The notes beneath the pieces are model-generated. The model had not been told where the DNA came from, made no database searches, and saw only the letters and a list, made by a program, of their open reading frames with translations. A stretch of 64,000 bases of DNA, taken from NCBI RefSeq assembly GCF_006489205.2, contig NZ_VFYR02000002.1, positions 434,001 through 498,000 on the forward strand, read 5' to 3'. Position 1 is the stretch's first letter, and every line of letters begins with the position of its first letter. The DNA is from Brevibacterium sp. XM4083. Lineage in GTDB: Bacteria; Actinomycetota; Actinomycetes; Actinomycetales; Brevibacteriaceae. Shown here one piece after another: positions 46,290-54,929 of this stretch. Made by a program: the position numbers and the translations under genes.

Positions 46290-48425
46290 TCACGCGTGGC
46301 CGACCTCCTTCATCGCCCGCAGCTCCTTCTTGAGGTCGGAGAGCTCATCGCGCAGCCGCGCGGCGAGTTCGAACTGGAGTTCCGCGGCAGCCGCATGCAT
46401 CTGCGTCGTCAGGGACTCGATGAGCTCGGTGAGATCGGCGGCCGGGGGCCGCAGCGAGCCGCCGCCGCTCGAAGCGGCCTGCCGCTGTTCGTCGGTGAGC
46501 GTCGAGTTGTAGCCGCGCTTGCCCTTGCCGTAGTCGAATTCGGTGAGGAGTTCGCGCGTGTCGGCGTCCTCGCGCTGCAGGCGCTCGGTGATGTCGACGA
46601 TCTTCTTGACCAGCGGCGCCGGGTCGATGCCGTGTTCCTCGTTGTAGGCGATCTGGATCTCGCGACGGCGATTCGTCTCGTCGATCGCCTCCTGCATCGA
46701 CCGGGTGATCGTGTCGGCGTACATGTGGACTTCGCCGTGGACGTTGCGGGCCGCGCGTCCGATCGTCTGGATGAGCGAGGTCGCCGAGCGCAGGAAGCCC
46801 TCCTTGTCGGCGTCGAGGATCGCCACGAGTGAGACCTCCGGCAGGTCGAGGCCCTCACGGAGCAGGTTGATGCCGACGAGGACGTCGAACTCTCCGGCTC
46901 GCAGCTCGGTGAGCAGTTCGACGCGGCGCAGCGTGTCGACGTCCGAGTGGAGGTACTGGACGCGGATCTCGTGCTCGAGGAGGTAGTCGGTGAGGTCCTC
47001 GGCCATCTTTTTCGTCAGGGTCGTGACGAGGACGCGCTCGTTCCTCTCGACCCGCGTCCTGATCTCATCGAGGAGGTCGTCGATCTGGCCCTTCGTCGGC
47101 TTGACGACGACCTCGGGGTCGACGAGACCGGTCGGGCGGATGATCTGCTGGACGGTGCCCTCCGACCGTTCGAGTTCGAAGTCGCCGGGGGTCGCCGACA
47201 GGTAGACGGTCTGTCCGACGCGCTCGCGGAACTCGTCGAACTTCAGCGGCCGGTTGTCCATCGCGCTCGGCAGGCGGAAGCCGTGTTCGACGAGGGTGCG
47301 CTTGCGGGACATGTCGCCTTCGTACATGCCGCCGATCTGCGGCACGGTGACGTGGGACTCGTCGATGACGAGGAGGAAGTCCTCGGGGAAGTAGTCGAGC
47401 AGGCAGTTCGGGGCCGACCCCGCAGGGCGTCCGTCGATGTGCCGGGAGTAGTTCTCGATGCCCGAGGTGAAGCCCATCGACTCCATCATCTCGAGATCGT
47501 AGCTCGTGCGCATCTTCAGGCGCTGGGCCTCGAGGAGCTTGTTCTGCGCCTCGAATTCGCTCAACCGCGACTGCAGCTCGTCCTCGATCTCGCTGATCGC
47601 CCGCCCCATCCGGTTCTCCCCGGCGACGTAGTGGGAGGCGGGGAAGACGTGGATCGTGTCCTCGTCGCGGACGATCTCTCCGGTGAGCGGGTGGAGGGTC
47701 TGGAGGGACTCGATCTCGTCGCCGAAGAACTCGATGCGCAGGGCGAGCTCCTCGTACTGCGGGATGATCTCGACCGTGTCGCCCCGCACCCGGAAGGTGC
47801 CGCGGGTGAACGCCATGTCGTTGCGCGAGTACTGCATCGACACGAAGCGCTTGAGGAGTTCGTCGCGGTCGTACTCCTGCCCCTTGTGGAGGGTGACCAT
47901 CCGGTCGACGTACTCCTCGGGCGTGCCGAGGCCGTAGATGCAGGAGACGGTCGAGACGACGACGACATCGCGTCTGGTCAACAGCGAATTCGTCGCGGAG
48001 TGCCGGAGCCGCTCGACCTCGTCGTTGATCGACGAGTCCTTCTCGATGAATGTGTCCGTCTGCGGGACGTACGCCTCGGGCTGGTAGTAGTCGTAGTAGG
48101 AGACGAAGTACTCGACGGCGTTGTTCGGCAGCAGCTGACGGAATTCGTTGGCCAGCTGCGCGGCGAGCGTCTTGTTCGGCGCCATGATGAGCGTCGGACG
48201 CTGCACCTGTTCGATGAGCCACGCCGTGGTCGCCGACTTGCCGGTGCCGGTCGCGCCGAGGAGGACGATGTCGCGCTCTCCCGACTCGAGGCGGTCGGAG
48301 ATGTCGTGGATGGCGGTGGGCTGATCGCCCGACGGGGAGTATTCGGAGACGACCTCGAACGGCGCCACCGTGCGGGTGACGTCCGGGCGGTGCCCGATCG
48401 CGGGCAGGGGACGGGTTTCGCTCAT
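46290..48425 (-). CDS. uvrB: UvrABC system protein B
   Basis: UvrB is the damage-verifying helicase-like subunit of excision repair. The 711-residue protein has motif [17 protein letters not shown] near residue 55, the beta-hairpin region [16 protein letters not shown] near residue 110, motif [15 protein letters not shown] near residue 350, motif [11 protein letters not shown], and a C-terminal UVR motif ([20 protein letters not shown]). It is separate from the uvrA-uvrC pair and near coaE, a common order in actinobacteria. Confidence 0.97.
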   Translation of the reverse strand: MSETRPLPAIGHRPDVTRTVAPFEVVSEYSPSGDQPTAIHDISDRLESGERDIVLLGATGTGKSATTAWLIEQVQRPTLIMAPNKTLAAQLANEFRQLLPNNAVEYFVSYYDYYQPEAYVPQTDTFIEKDSSINDEVERLRHSATNSLLTRRDVVVVSTVSCIYGLGTPEEYVDRMVTLHKGQEYDRDELLKRFVSMQYSRNDMAFTRGTFRVRGDTVEIIPQYEELALRIEFFGDEIESLQTLHPLTGEIVRDEDTIHVFPASHYVAGENRMGRAISEIEDELQSRLSEFEAQNKLLEAQRLKMRTSYDLEMMESMGFTSGIENYSRHIDGRPAGSAPNCLLDYFPEDFLLVIDESHVTVPQIGGMYEGDMSRKRTLVEHGFRLPSAMDNRPLKFDEFRERVGQTVYLSATPGDFELERSEGTVQQIIRPTGLVDPEVVVKPTKGQIDDLLDEIRTRVERNERVLVTTLTKKMAEDLTDYLLEHEIRVQYLHSDVDTLRRVELLTELRAGEFDVLVGINLLREGLDLPEVSLVAILDADKEGFLRSATSLIQTIGRAARNVHGEVHMYADTITRSMQEAIDETNRRREIQIAYNEEHGIDPAPLVKKIVDITERLQREDADTRELLTEFDYGKGKRGYNSTLTDEQRQAASSGGGSLRPPAADLTELIESLTTQMHAAAAELQFELAARLRDELSDLKKELRAMKEVGHA

Positions 48426-48517
48426 GCCTCCAGCCTAGACCTCGGCCCTGACACGGCACTGAGCGCCTCCGCGCAGCGACCGCGTCGGGCGGTGGGCGCC
48501 CGCCTGGCAGGGCGCGG

Positions 48518-49447
48518 TCACTCCGTTGCCTCGACGAGGAGATCCGCGGGCTGGCCGGGGTCGGCACTCGCCCGCCGGCCGATGTCGCCCGCGGATTCAG
48601 CCGGCGGGAATCCGAGCGCGGTCAGCTGCGGGGAGAGCGCCTCGGCGGTCGGGCCGTCCCCGGCGTCGAGGACGAGGGAGAGCGGGGCACCGGGCGGCGT
48701 CTCACGCGCGGAGATCGGGTGGGCCTCCCCCGTGCCGTGACGCAGCTTGGCCACGAGTCGGTCCGCGTCGCCGGCCCGATGCTCATCCGCGCCGACAGCG
48801 TGCCGCCGGCGGCTCGCCTCGGCACGGGCGGCCGGCCGTCCGGCGGCGAGGTTCTCCGCGAACGGCTCGAGTCGCTGCGTCCACAGCGCGTCGACGACCG
48901 CTGCGGTCTCGGCGATCGTTCCCGTGTTGTCGATGAGGACGTCGCATGCGGCGCGGCGCGCCTCGTCCGTGGTCTGCCGGGCGATGCGGGACTCGGCATC
49001 GGCCCGGTCCATCCCCCGGGTCTCGACGAGCCGGGCCAGGCGCACCGCGGCGGGGACGTCGACGAGCAGCGTGAGGTGGTAGCCCACCTCCATGTGGTTC
49101 TCGACGAGGAGGGGCACGTCGTGGACGACCACCTCGGCGTCGGAGGCGGCGAAGCGGGCGGCGGTGCGGTCCCGGATGACCGGGTGCATGAGCTCGCCGA
49201 GGCGCTTCGTCGACTCCGCGTCGGCGAAGGCGACGGCGGCCAGCCGGGCCCGGTCGAGGCTGCCGTCGGCGGCGAGGATCGCGGGCCCGAACTCGCCGGC
49301 GAGGACGTCGAGGAGCGGTTCCCCGGGGGCGACGACCTCCCGGGCGATGGCGTCGGCGTCGATGATCTCCGCGCCGTGGGCGGCGAGGAGGTCCGCCACC
49401 GTCGACTTGCCCGCGCCGATTCCCCCGGTGAGTCCGATTCTCAGCAT
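48518..49447 (-). CDS. coaE: Dephospho-CoA kinase with C-terminal extension
   Basis: CoaE phosphorylates dephospho-CoA in the last step of CoA synthesis. The P-loop GGIGAGKST is at residue ~8, the substrate motif DADAIAREVV at ~32, and the lid VETRGMDRADAESRIARQ at ~140. About 100 residues (from ~205) extend past the usual ~200-residue enzyme. In mycobacteria this position holds a GrpB/UPF0157 domain, and here it looks shorter and degraded, which I infer from length and low motif content. It starts 22 nt from the membrane protein gene. Confidence 0.93.
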   Translation of the reverse strand: MLRIGLTGGIGAGKSTVADLLAAHGAEIIDADAIAREVVAPGEPLLDVLAGEFGPAILAADGSLDRARLAAVAFADAESTKRLGELMHPVIRDRTAARFAASDAEVVVHDVPLLVENHMEVGYHLTLLVDVPAAVRLARLVETRGMDRADAESRIARQTTDEARRAACDVLIDNTGTIAETAAVVDALWTQRLEPFAENLAAGRPAARAEASRRRHAVGADEHRAGDADRLVAKLRHGTGEAHPISARETPPGAPLSLVLDAGDGPTAEALSPQLTALGFPPAESAGDIGRRASADPGQPADLLVEATE

Positions 49448-49469
49448 GGGGCCAGCTTAGCGAAACGCC

Positions 49470-51305
49470 TCACGGGCCCACCCGGTAGACGACGACGCCT
49501 TCGCCGGAGAACACGGGCTCACCGAGCGCGGCGTCGAGGAGGCCTTCGAGCTCGCCGGTTCCGCCCGGGGTCAGCGGGGCCTCGGGCGCGAGGACGACGA
49601 AGTCGACGCCGTCGGCGCGCAGACCCTCGACCCCGGCGGTGACGGCCGGATCCGAGGCCGCCGGCACCGGGGCGCCGTTGAAGATCGTCGCCCGCAGCGC
49701 GGCATCGAGGTCGTCCTCGGGGGCCGAATAGATGATCGGCGAGCTCGGGCTCGACCCGATGAAGTACCCGCCGGTCTCCCGGTAGCGGAAATCGGCGACC
49801 GACTGCCACACCATCGCCTCGTCGGCGTGCGGTTCGGCCCACGCCAAGGGGCGCGGGAGGGTCTTGACGACGGATCCCTCCGGGATCACCTCGGCGATGG
49901 ATCCGCTGTAGAAGTCCGGGACGTAGACCTCACGGGTCGGCTGGGCGCCGGGCATGACGACGACGGCGGACACGGCGAGGAGGGCGAGCATGCCGATGCC
50001 CGCCCGGGTGCTGCGGCGGTCGAGCGCCCACTGCAGTCCGCAGCCGAGGACCGCCCAGAGCGCGATCGTCGAGTGGAGGACGAGGCGCATCGGCAGGATG
50101 TTGTTGAGGACCGGGATCGCCTCGACGAGGGCGAAGGGACCCGCGCCGAGGAGGGGCTGACCGGCGAAGAGCACGGGCGACCCGAGGGAGAGGAGGAAGA
50201 CGAGGGTGCCGGTGACGGCGGCGACGCGCACCGGCACGACCCATCTCCCCCGCCGTCCGAGGGTGAGGACGATGATGGCCGCGGCCACGAGCGCGGGGAC
50301 GCCGACGTACGCGCCGATCTCCGCGCCGTCGAGGTCCATGACGCGCGGCAGCGGCGACTCCCCGGTGCCGAAGAGCGTCGGCAGGCCCGGCACGATGGGG
50401 TCGAGGAGGTCGGTGTTCCACACGCCGTGCGGCCGGATCGCCCCCGACGGCGCGTTGGGCCCGGCCATCGTCATCAGCAGCGGCAGGGCCGCGAGCAGGG
50501 CGATGCCGGCGCCGACGAGGCCGCCGGTTCCCAGCCGCAGCCAGCCGGCCCGCGACAGCAGGGACCGACCGCCGACGATGAGGGCGGCCAGGAAGCAGAG
50601 GAACGCGAGGAAGGTCCCGGCGAGCACCTCGGTGGAGACGTAGAACTGGAATCCGAGGACGACGCCGAGGCCGATGCTCGGCAGCCAGAAGCGGCGCCCG
50701 GCGGGCCGGCCGGTGCGCGGACCGGACAGAAGCGCGAGAACGAGGGCGGCGACGAGCGGCGGGGTCACGGCGAACGCGAGGTTCGGGTGGCCTGAGAGCT
50801 GCGCGATGACGTAGGAGGAGAAGCCGACGCCGGCCGCGGCAGCGAACGCGGGTCCGCGGCCCAGGAACCGGCGGAAGAGGATCGCGCAGGCCAGCGAATT
50901 GAGCACCGGGAGGCTGAGGATGAGGACGTTGTAGGCGATGATCGGCCCGGCCACCCACGTCAGCGGGGCGAGGAGGATGGCGATGCCGGTCAGCGAGGTG
51001 TTCCAGGCGCCGTTGACGCCGCCGGCCAGCGCATTCATCGCCTCGGTGTAGAGGAAGCCGTCGCCGGTGCCGGCGAGCCCCCCGCCGAAGCCGAGGAGGC
51101 CGGCGAGCACCTCGGCGCCGTGGCCGAGCCACCAGATGAACAGCGAGGAGTCGTCGTTGCCGGCCGACACGGTGCCGCCCGGGTCGGCGGCGACCCCGCC
51201 GAAGACGGTGATGCTGCCGAGGGTGAGGGCGAGGGCGTACCACGCCCATGGTCGCAGTCGCGCATATGCAAAGGGCTCCCGGCCTGTCGGCCGGGAGCCC
51301 TTCAC
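49470..51305 (-). CDS. Large polytopic membrane protein, GT-C-like
   Basis: A protein of about 611 residues with roughly ten to twelve helices in the first ~450 residues and a soluble C-terminal ~150. The layout, with an acidic pair and loops near the N-terminus (DDSSLFIWWLGHG) and PHGVWNTDLLDP, resembles GT-C glycosyltransferases, but no family motif is certain. No ATG, GTG or TTG stands in frame just before the first helix. The nearest upstream start is GTG 51305, inside the rpsA terminator region, used here. A CTG nearer the first helix is also possible. Function not assigned. Confidence 0.68.
   Translation of the reverse strand: MKGSRPTGREPFAYARLRPWAWYALALTLGSITVFGGVAADPGGTVSAGNDDSSLFIWWLGHGAEVLAGLLGFGGGLAGTGDGFLYTEAMNALAGGVNGAWNTSLTGIAILLAPLTWVAGPIIAYNVLILSLPVLNSLACAILFRRFLGRGPAFAAAAGVGFSSYVIAQLSGHPNLAFAVTPPLVAALVLALLSGPRTGRPAGRRFWLPSIGLGVVLGFQFYVSTEVLAGTFLAFLCFLAALIVGGRSLLSRAGWLRLGTGGLVGAGIALLAALPLLMTMAGPNAPSGAIRPHGVWNTDLLDPIVPGLPTLFGTGESPLPRVMDLDGAEIGAYVGVPALVAAAIIVLTLGRRGRWVVPVRVAAVTGTLVFLLSLGSPVLFAGQPLLGAGPFALVEAIPVLNNILPMRLVLHSTIALWAVLGCGLQWALDRRSTRAGIGMLALLAVSAVVVMPGAQPTREVYVPDFYSGSIAEVIPEGSVVKTLPRPLAWAEPHADEAMVWQSVADFRYRETGGYFIGSSPSSPIIYSAPEDDLDAALRATIFNGAPVPAASDPAVTAGVEGLRADGVDFVVLAPEAPLTPGGTGELEGLLDAALGEPVFSGEGVVVYRVGP
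51271..51302 (-). terminator. Terminator of rpsA
   Basis: AAGGGCTCCCGGCC (51271-51284) and its complement (51289-51302) form a 14-bp perfect stem with a 4-nt loop, 14 nt past the rpsA stop. On the minus strand the stem is followed by TTTGCAT. It overlaps the proposed 5' end of the next gene. Confidence 0.85.
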
Positions 51306-51315
51306 TGCGCTGATA

Positions 51316-52794
51316 TCAGCTGCCTGCAAGCTTCTCACGCAGGGCTGCGAGTGCTTCGTCGCTGGCGAGCGTGCCTTCGTCGCCCGACTCCTCGGAGGAG
51401 AAGGACCCGGTGGCAGGAGCGGCGTCGGAGCCCGATTCCGCGGCGCCGGCCTCGGCGTCTGCGGCAATCGCCTTCGCGACCTGCTTCTTGTGCTCTTCCC
51501 AGCGGGACTGGGCGGCGGCGTACTGCTGCTCCCAGATCTCGCGCTGTGCCTCGAAGCCCTCGATCCATTCGTTGGTCTCGGGGTCGAAGCCTTCGGGGTA
51601 CTTGTAGTTGCCGTCCTCGTCGTACTCCTGCGGCATGCCGTAGAGCGCGGGGTCGAGGAACTCTTCGGCCTCGGGGTCGACGCCTTCGTTCGCCTGCTTG
51701 AGCGAGAGCGAAATGCGGCGGCGCTCGAGGTCGATGTCGATGACCTTGACGTAGATCGTCTCGTCGACGGAGACGACCTGCTCCGGGAGGTCGACGTGGC
51801 GCACGGCGAGCTCGGAGATGTGGACGAGGCCCTCGATGCCGTCTTCGACGCGCACGAACGCACCGAACGGAACGAGCTTGGTGACCTTGCCCGGCACGAT
51901 CTGGCCGATGACGTGGGTCCGGGCGAAGTGCTGCCACGGATCTTCCTGCGTCGCCTTGAGCGAGAGCGAGACGCGCTCACGGTCCATGTCGACGTCGAGG
52001 ACCTCGACGGTGACCTCGTCACCGACGGTGACGACCTCACCCGGGTGATCGATGTGCTTCCAGGACAGCTCCGAGACGTGCACGAGTCCGTCGACACCAC
52101 CGAGGTCGACGAAGGCACCGAAGTTGACGATCGAGGAGACGACGCCCGGACGGACCTGACCCTTCTGGAGGGTCTGGAGGAAGTCGTGGCGAACCTCGGA
52201 CTGGGTCTGCTCGAGCCAGGCGCGGCGCGAGAGGACGACGTTGTTGCGGTTCTTGTCGAGTTCGATGATCTTCGCCTCGACCTGCTGCCCGATGTAAGGG
52301 GCGAGGTCGCGGACGCGACGCATCTCGACGAGCGAGGCGGGGAGGAAGCCGCGGAGGCCGATGTCGACGATCAGGCCGCCCTTGACGACCTCGATGACGG
52401 TGCCGGTGACGACGCCGTCCTCTTCCTTGATCTTCTCGATGTCGCCCCAGGCGCGCTCGTACTGCGCACGCTTCTTCGACAGCATGAGACGGCCCTCTTT
52501 GTCCTCCTTCTGGAGAACGAGTGCCTCGATGGGGTCCCCGACCTCGACGACTTCGCCGGGATCGACATCGTGCTTGATGGAGAGTTCACGCGAAAGGACG
52601 ACGCCTTCCGTCTTGTATCCGATGTCGACGAGGACCTCGTCGCGATCGACCTTGACGACGGTGCCTTCGACGATGTCGCCATCGTTGAAGTACTTGATCG
52701 TCTCGTCGACGGCGGCGAGGAAGTCCTCAGCGGTTCCGATGTCATTGACAGCGACCTGCTTCGGCTGCACCGATTCCGGCGTGGTGGTGGTCAT
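51316..52794 (-). CDS. rpsA: 30S ribosomal protein S1
   Basis: S1 binds mRNA on the small ribosomal subunit. The 492-residue protein has four S1 domains: around residues 35-105 (GTVVKVDRDEVLVDIGYK), 120-190 (GTVIEVVKGGLIVDIGLRG), 206-276 (VVSSIVNFGAFVDLGG) and 292-362 (GKVTKLVPFGAFVRVEDG). The C-terminal ~130 residues are low-complexity and acidic/alanine-rich. Four domains are typical of actinobacteria. A long leader (about 100 nt) follows the predicted promoter. Confidence 0.96.
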   Translation of the reverse strand: MTTTTPESVQPKQVAVNDIGTAEDFLAAVDETIKYFNDGDIVEGTVVKVDRDEVLVDIGYKTEGVVLSRELSIKHDVDPGEVVEVGDPIEALVLQKEDKEGRLMLSKKRAQYERAWGDIEKIKEEDGVVTGTVIEVVKGGLIVDIGLRGFLPASLVEMRRVRDLAPYIGQQVEAKIIELDKNRNNVVLSRRAWLEQTQSEVRHDFLQTLQKGQVRPGVVSSIVNFGAFVDLGGVDGLVHVSELSWKHIDHPGEVVTVGDEVTVEVLDVDMDRERVSLSLKATQEDPWQHFARTHVIGQIVPGKVTKLVPFGAFVRVEDGIEGLVHISELAVRHVDLPEQVVSVDETIYVKVIDIDLERRRISLSLKQANEGVDPEAEEFLDPALYGMPQEYDEDGNYKYPEGFDPETNEWIEGFEAQREIWEQQYAAAQSRWEEHKKQVAKAIAADAEAGAAESGSDAAPATGSFSSEESGDEGTLASDEALAALREKLAGS

Positions 52795-52897
52795 ATAGGT
52801 AGGGACTCCGATGGAATTGTGTCCCGGATCCGATACCCTTGATCTGCTGTGACACAGCGTGTGGGGAATCGCATCCGGTCTCGATTACGATTATGGA

Positions 52898-52927
52898 CTT
52901 GTATGCATACGCACATACGGTTGTCAA
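52898..52927 (-). promoter_or_regulatory. Predicted rpsA promoter
   Basis: TTGACA (52927-52922) and TACAAG (52903-52898) stand 18 nt apart on the minus strand. The leader to ATG 52794 would be about 95-100 nt. The -35 is perfect; the -10 is weak. Confidence 0.55.
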
Positions 52928-53000
52928 TACTAGCATCATTCAGGGCGTGAATGCACCCTCGGAATCCGAGGTGATCTGCCCGTTCGACCGCGGAGGACTC

Positions 53001-53840
53001 ATGAGCGACGGAAGCTATTCGACAGAGGTCATCAGCGGCGGGTACCTGCCCATCGACGAAGAGGCGTCAGTGCGCGCCAATCGCAGCTATTGGGACAACT
53101 CCGCCGAGGACTACCTCGCCGAGCACGGCAGCTTCCTCGGCGCCTCCGATTTCATCTGGTGTCCCGAGGGAATTCACGAATCCGACGTCCATCTCCTCGG
53201 TGACGTCGCCCGCCGCCAGATCCTCGAAGTCGGGTGCGGGGCCGGCCAGTGCTCCCGCTGGCTCGCCGAAGAGGGGGCGATCGCCACCGGCATCGACGTC
53301 TCCGCGGGCATGCTCGAACAGGCCTCGCGCCTGCAGCGGGAGAATCCGCTGAGCGCCGACGCCACTCCCCCGACCTTCGTCCGCGCCGATGCCCGCCAGC
53401 TGCCGTTCGCGTCGAACAGCTTCGACATCGCGTTCTCCGCCTACGGGGCCCTCCCCTTCGTCAAGGACGCCGAGGTGGTCCTCGCCGAGGTGGCCCGCGT
53501 CGTCCGACCCGGCGGGAAGTGGGTGTTCTCGACGACGCATCCGATGCGCTGGATGTTCCCCGACGTGCCCGGAGAGAACGGGCTGACCGTCGAGTACTCG
53601 TACTTCGACCGGACCCCGTACGTCGAGATCGCCGCCGACGGTCAGCCCGTCTACGCCGAGCACCACCGGACGATGGGCGACTGGGTGAGCCTCCTCGTGG
53701 CCGCCGGCTTCCGGATCGACGCGGTCACCGAACCCGAGTGGCCCGACTCCAACGAGACGGCGTGGGGCGGCTGGTCGCCCCTGCGCGGTGCCCTCATGCC
53801 CGGCACCGTGATCTTCTCGACGACCCTTCCCGAGGCCTGA
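53001..53840 (+). CDS. Class I SAM-dependent methyltransferase
   Basis: A 279-residue methyltransferase of the Rossmann class. SAM motif I is ILEVGCGAGQCSRWL (about residue 72), motif II GIDVSAGMLEQA, and motif IV FDIAFSAYGALPFVKD, with VRPGGKWVFST as post-motif IV. The N-terminal NRSYWDNSAEDYLAEHG and the C-terminal HHRTMGDWVSLLVAAGF suggest a small-molecule methyltransferase, but the substrate is not known. ATG 53001 has GGAGG 4 nt before it. The frame continues upstream to TTG 52839, which I reject. Confidence 0.86.
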   Translation: MSDGSYSTEVISGGYLPIDEEASVRANRSYWDNSAEDYLAEHGSFLGASDFIWCPEGIHESDVHLLGDVARRQILEVGCGAGQCSRWLAEEGAIATGIDVSAGMLEQASRLQRENPLSADATPPTFVRADARQLPFASNSFDIAFSAYGALPFVKDAEVVLAEVARVVRPGGKWVFSTTHPMRWMFPDVPGENGLTVEYSYFDRTPYVEIAADGQPVYAEHHRTMGDWVSLLVAAGFRIDAVTEPEWPDSNETAWGGWSPLRGALMPGTVIFSTTLPEA

Positions 53841-53920
53841 CCCCTGCCCGAGGTCTGAACCCTGCCGGACGCCTGACCCGTGCCTCGCACGGCCGCCTCG
53901 GCGCACCGCCGTCTCGGCGT

Positions 53921-53996
53921 AGCTTCCCCTCATTCAAGCGTTAGCGCGGATGGCGGGCCGTGCACGGGCCGCTATCCGCGCTCCGGCTTGATCGAG
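53921..53996. repeat. 76-bp hairpin element, copy A
   Basis: This copy begins AGCTTCCCCTC and ends GGCTTGATCGAG. Its centre is an imperfect 17-bp hairpin (GCGGAT...ATCCGC) around GTGCAC. It matches copy B at about 68 of 76 positions. It lies about 80 bp past the methyltransferase stop and 74 bp beyond the 3' end of the MDMPI-like gene. Confidence 0.8.
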
Positions 53997-54070
53997 AGCG
54001 CGCCAACGCGATTTCCTCGTTGCCGCGAGTTCGAGAGCGGGGCGGCCGCGAACCTCGGTTGAGGACCTCG

Positions 54071-54685
54071 TCAGTCGAGGACGGAGAACCGGTCTCCGAG
54101 CGCGGTTCTGCCCGTCAGCGCCAGGAGCACGCGTTCTCCGTCGCCTCCGTGGACAGCCAGTCGGGCTGCGATACCGAGCGATTCGACCAAGGGACCTCGC
54201 GGCGCCGAAGCGGTGATTCCGGCAGCTGCGGCGATGTCGAGACCGTGCACGGTGAGTTCGAACGTCCGCGTCGGCAGATAGGCACTGAGCAGCATGGGGC
54301 CGGCGGCAGTCGTCATGACGCGGTCCTCAGCCGACTGAACGAGCGGGATGACCCGGTCGGCGATCTCGCTCAGCGCACGCCCGAGGTCGCTGCCGAGGGC
54401 CTCACCGGCGGCAACGCCCCGCTCGAACACGGCACCCGGATCAGTGCTCGTCTGCGTGGCGACGAAGGCGAAGTAGGCCTCTGGGCTCTCAAGCGCCACC
54501 TCGTCGGCGGGAGCGGCCAGGTAGGCCTCAACGGTGAGCAGTGACCTGCTCGTGTGACCGACGAGGGCACGAAGACTCCAGTCGCCCAGGCCGGGTCCGT
54601 CCCAGGCGCGCGGGTCGATGCGGCCGACGAGCGCCTCGACCCAGCGAGCAGCCTCGGCGAAATTCTCAACCAATCGCTCATCCAT
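54071..54685 (-). CDS. MDMPI-N/DinB-like mycothiol-dependent family protein
   Basis: A 204-residue four-helix protein of the maleylpyruvate isomerase N-terminal/DinB group. Probable metal ligands are the histidine in LVGHTSRSLL (residue ~50) and Glu plus His in RTFELTVHGLDI (residue ~155), the H ... E-x3-H pattern. The early WSLRALVGH is typical. Such proteins use mycothiol in place of glutathione in actinobacteria. The reaction is unknown. ATG 54685 is chosen as the first start after the upstream hairpin element. The gene lies between two 76-bp hairpin repeats. Confidence 0.8.
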   Translation of the reverse strand: MDERLVENFAEAARWVEALVGRIDPRAWDGPGLGDWSLRALVGHTSRSLLTVEAYLAAPADEVALESPEAYFAFVATQTSTDPGAVFERGVAAGEALGSDLGRALSEIADRVIPLVQSAEDRVMTTAAGPMLLSAYLPTRTFELTVHGLDIAAAAGITASAPRGPLVESLGIAARLAVHGGDGERVLLALTGRTALGDRFSVLD

Positions 54686-54839
54686 GCCAGCAGTGTAGTC
54701 GGGTCCGCCGGACCGGAATCCCGCGCTCACGCAGGATCCTCGCGTTCACGCCGGGCCGCCTCGTCGCGCTCTTCTGTCGATCACACGTGCGCGCGAGAAT
54801 CGGCCCGCCCACGACGCGATTTCCCCTCGTGCACGCGGC

Positions 54840-54915
54840 AGCTTCCCCTCGATCATGCGTTAGCGCGGATGGCGGGTCGTGCACGAGCCACCATCCGCAC
54901 TCCGGCTTGATCGAG
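54840..54915. repeat. 76-bp hairpin element, copy B
   Basis: The second copy, in the same orientation, lies just past the polA 3' end. A base pair in the stem changed from C-G in copy A (CCGTGCACGG) to T-A here (TCGTGCACGA), which supports a selected hairpin. A short CGATTTCC-CTCGT sequence is found near both copies, after copy A and before copy B. Confidence 0.8.
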
Positions 54916-54929
54916 CGCCGCAGACGCCC

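Noticed and set aside
51306..52118. Extension of the large membrane protein upstream into rpsA
   Set aside because: The frame stays open inside rpsA but encodes low-complexity Ser/Arg residues, and rpsA is certain in the other frame.
52839..53000. TTG start of the methyltransferase at 52839
   Set aside because: The extra 54 residues overlap the rpsA promoter and lack homology-like features. ATG 53001 has GGAGG at a good distance.
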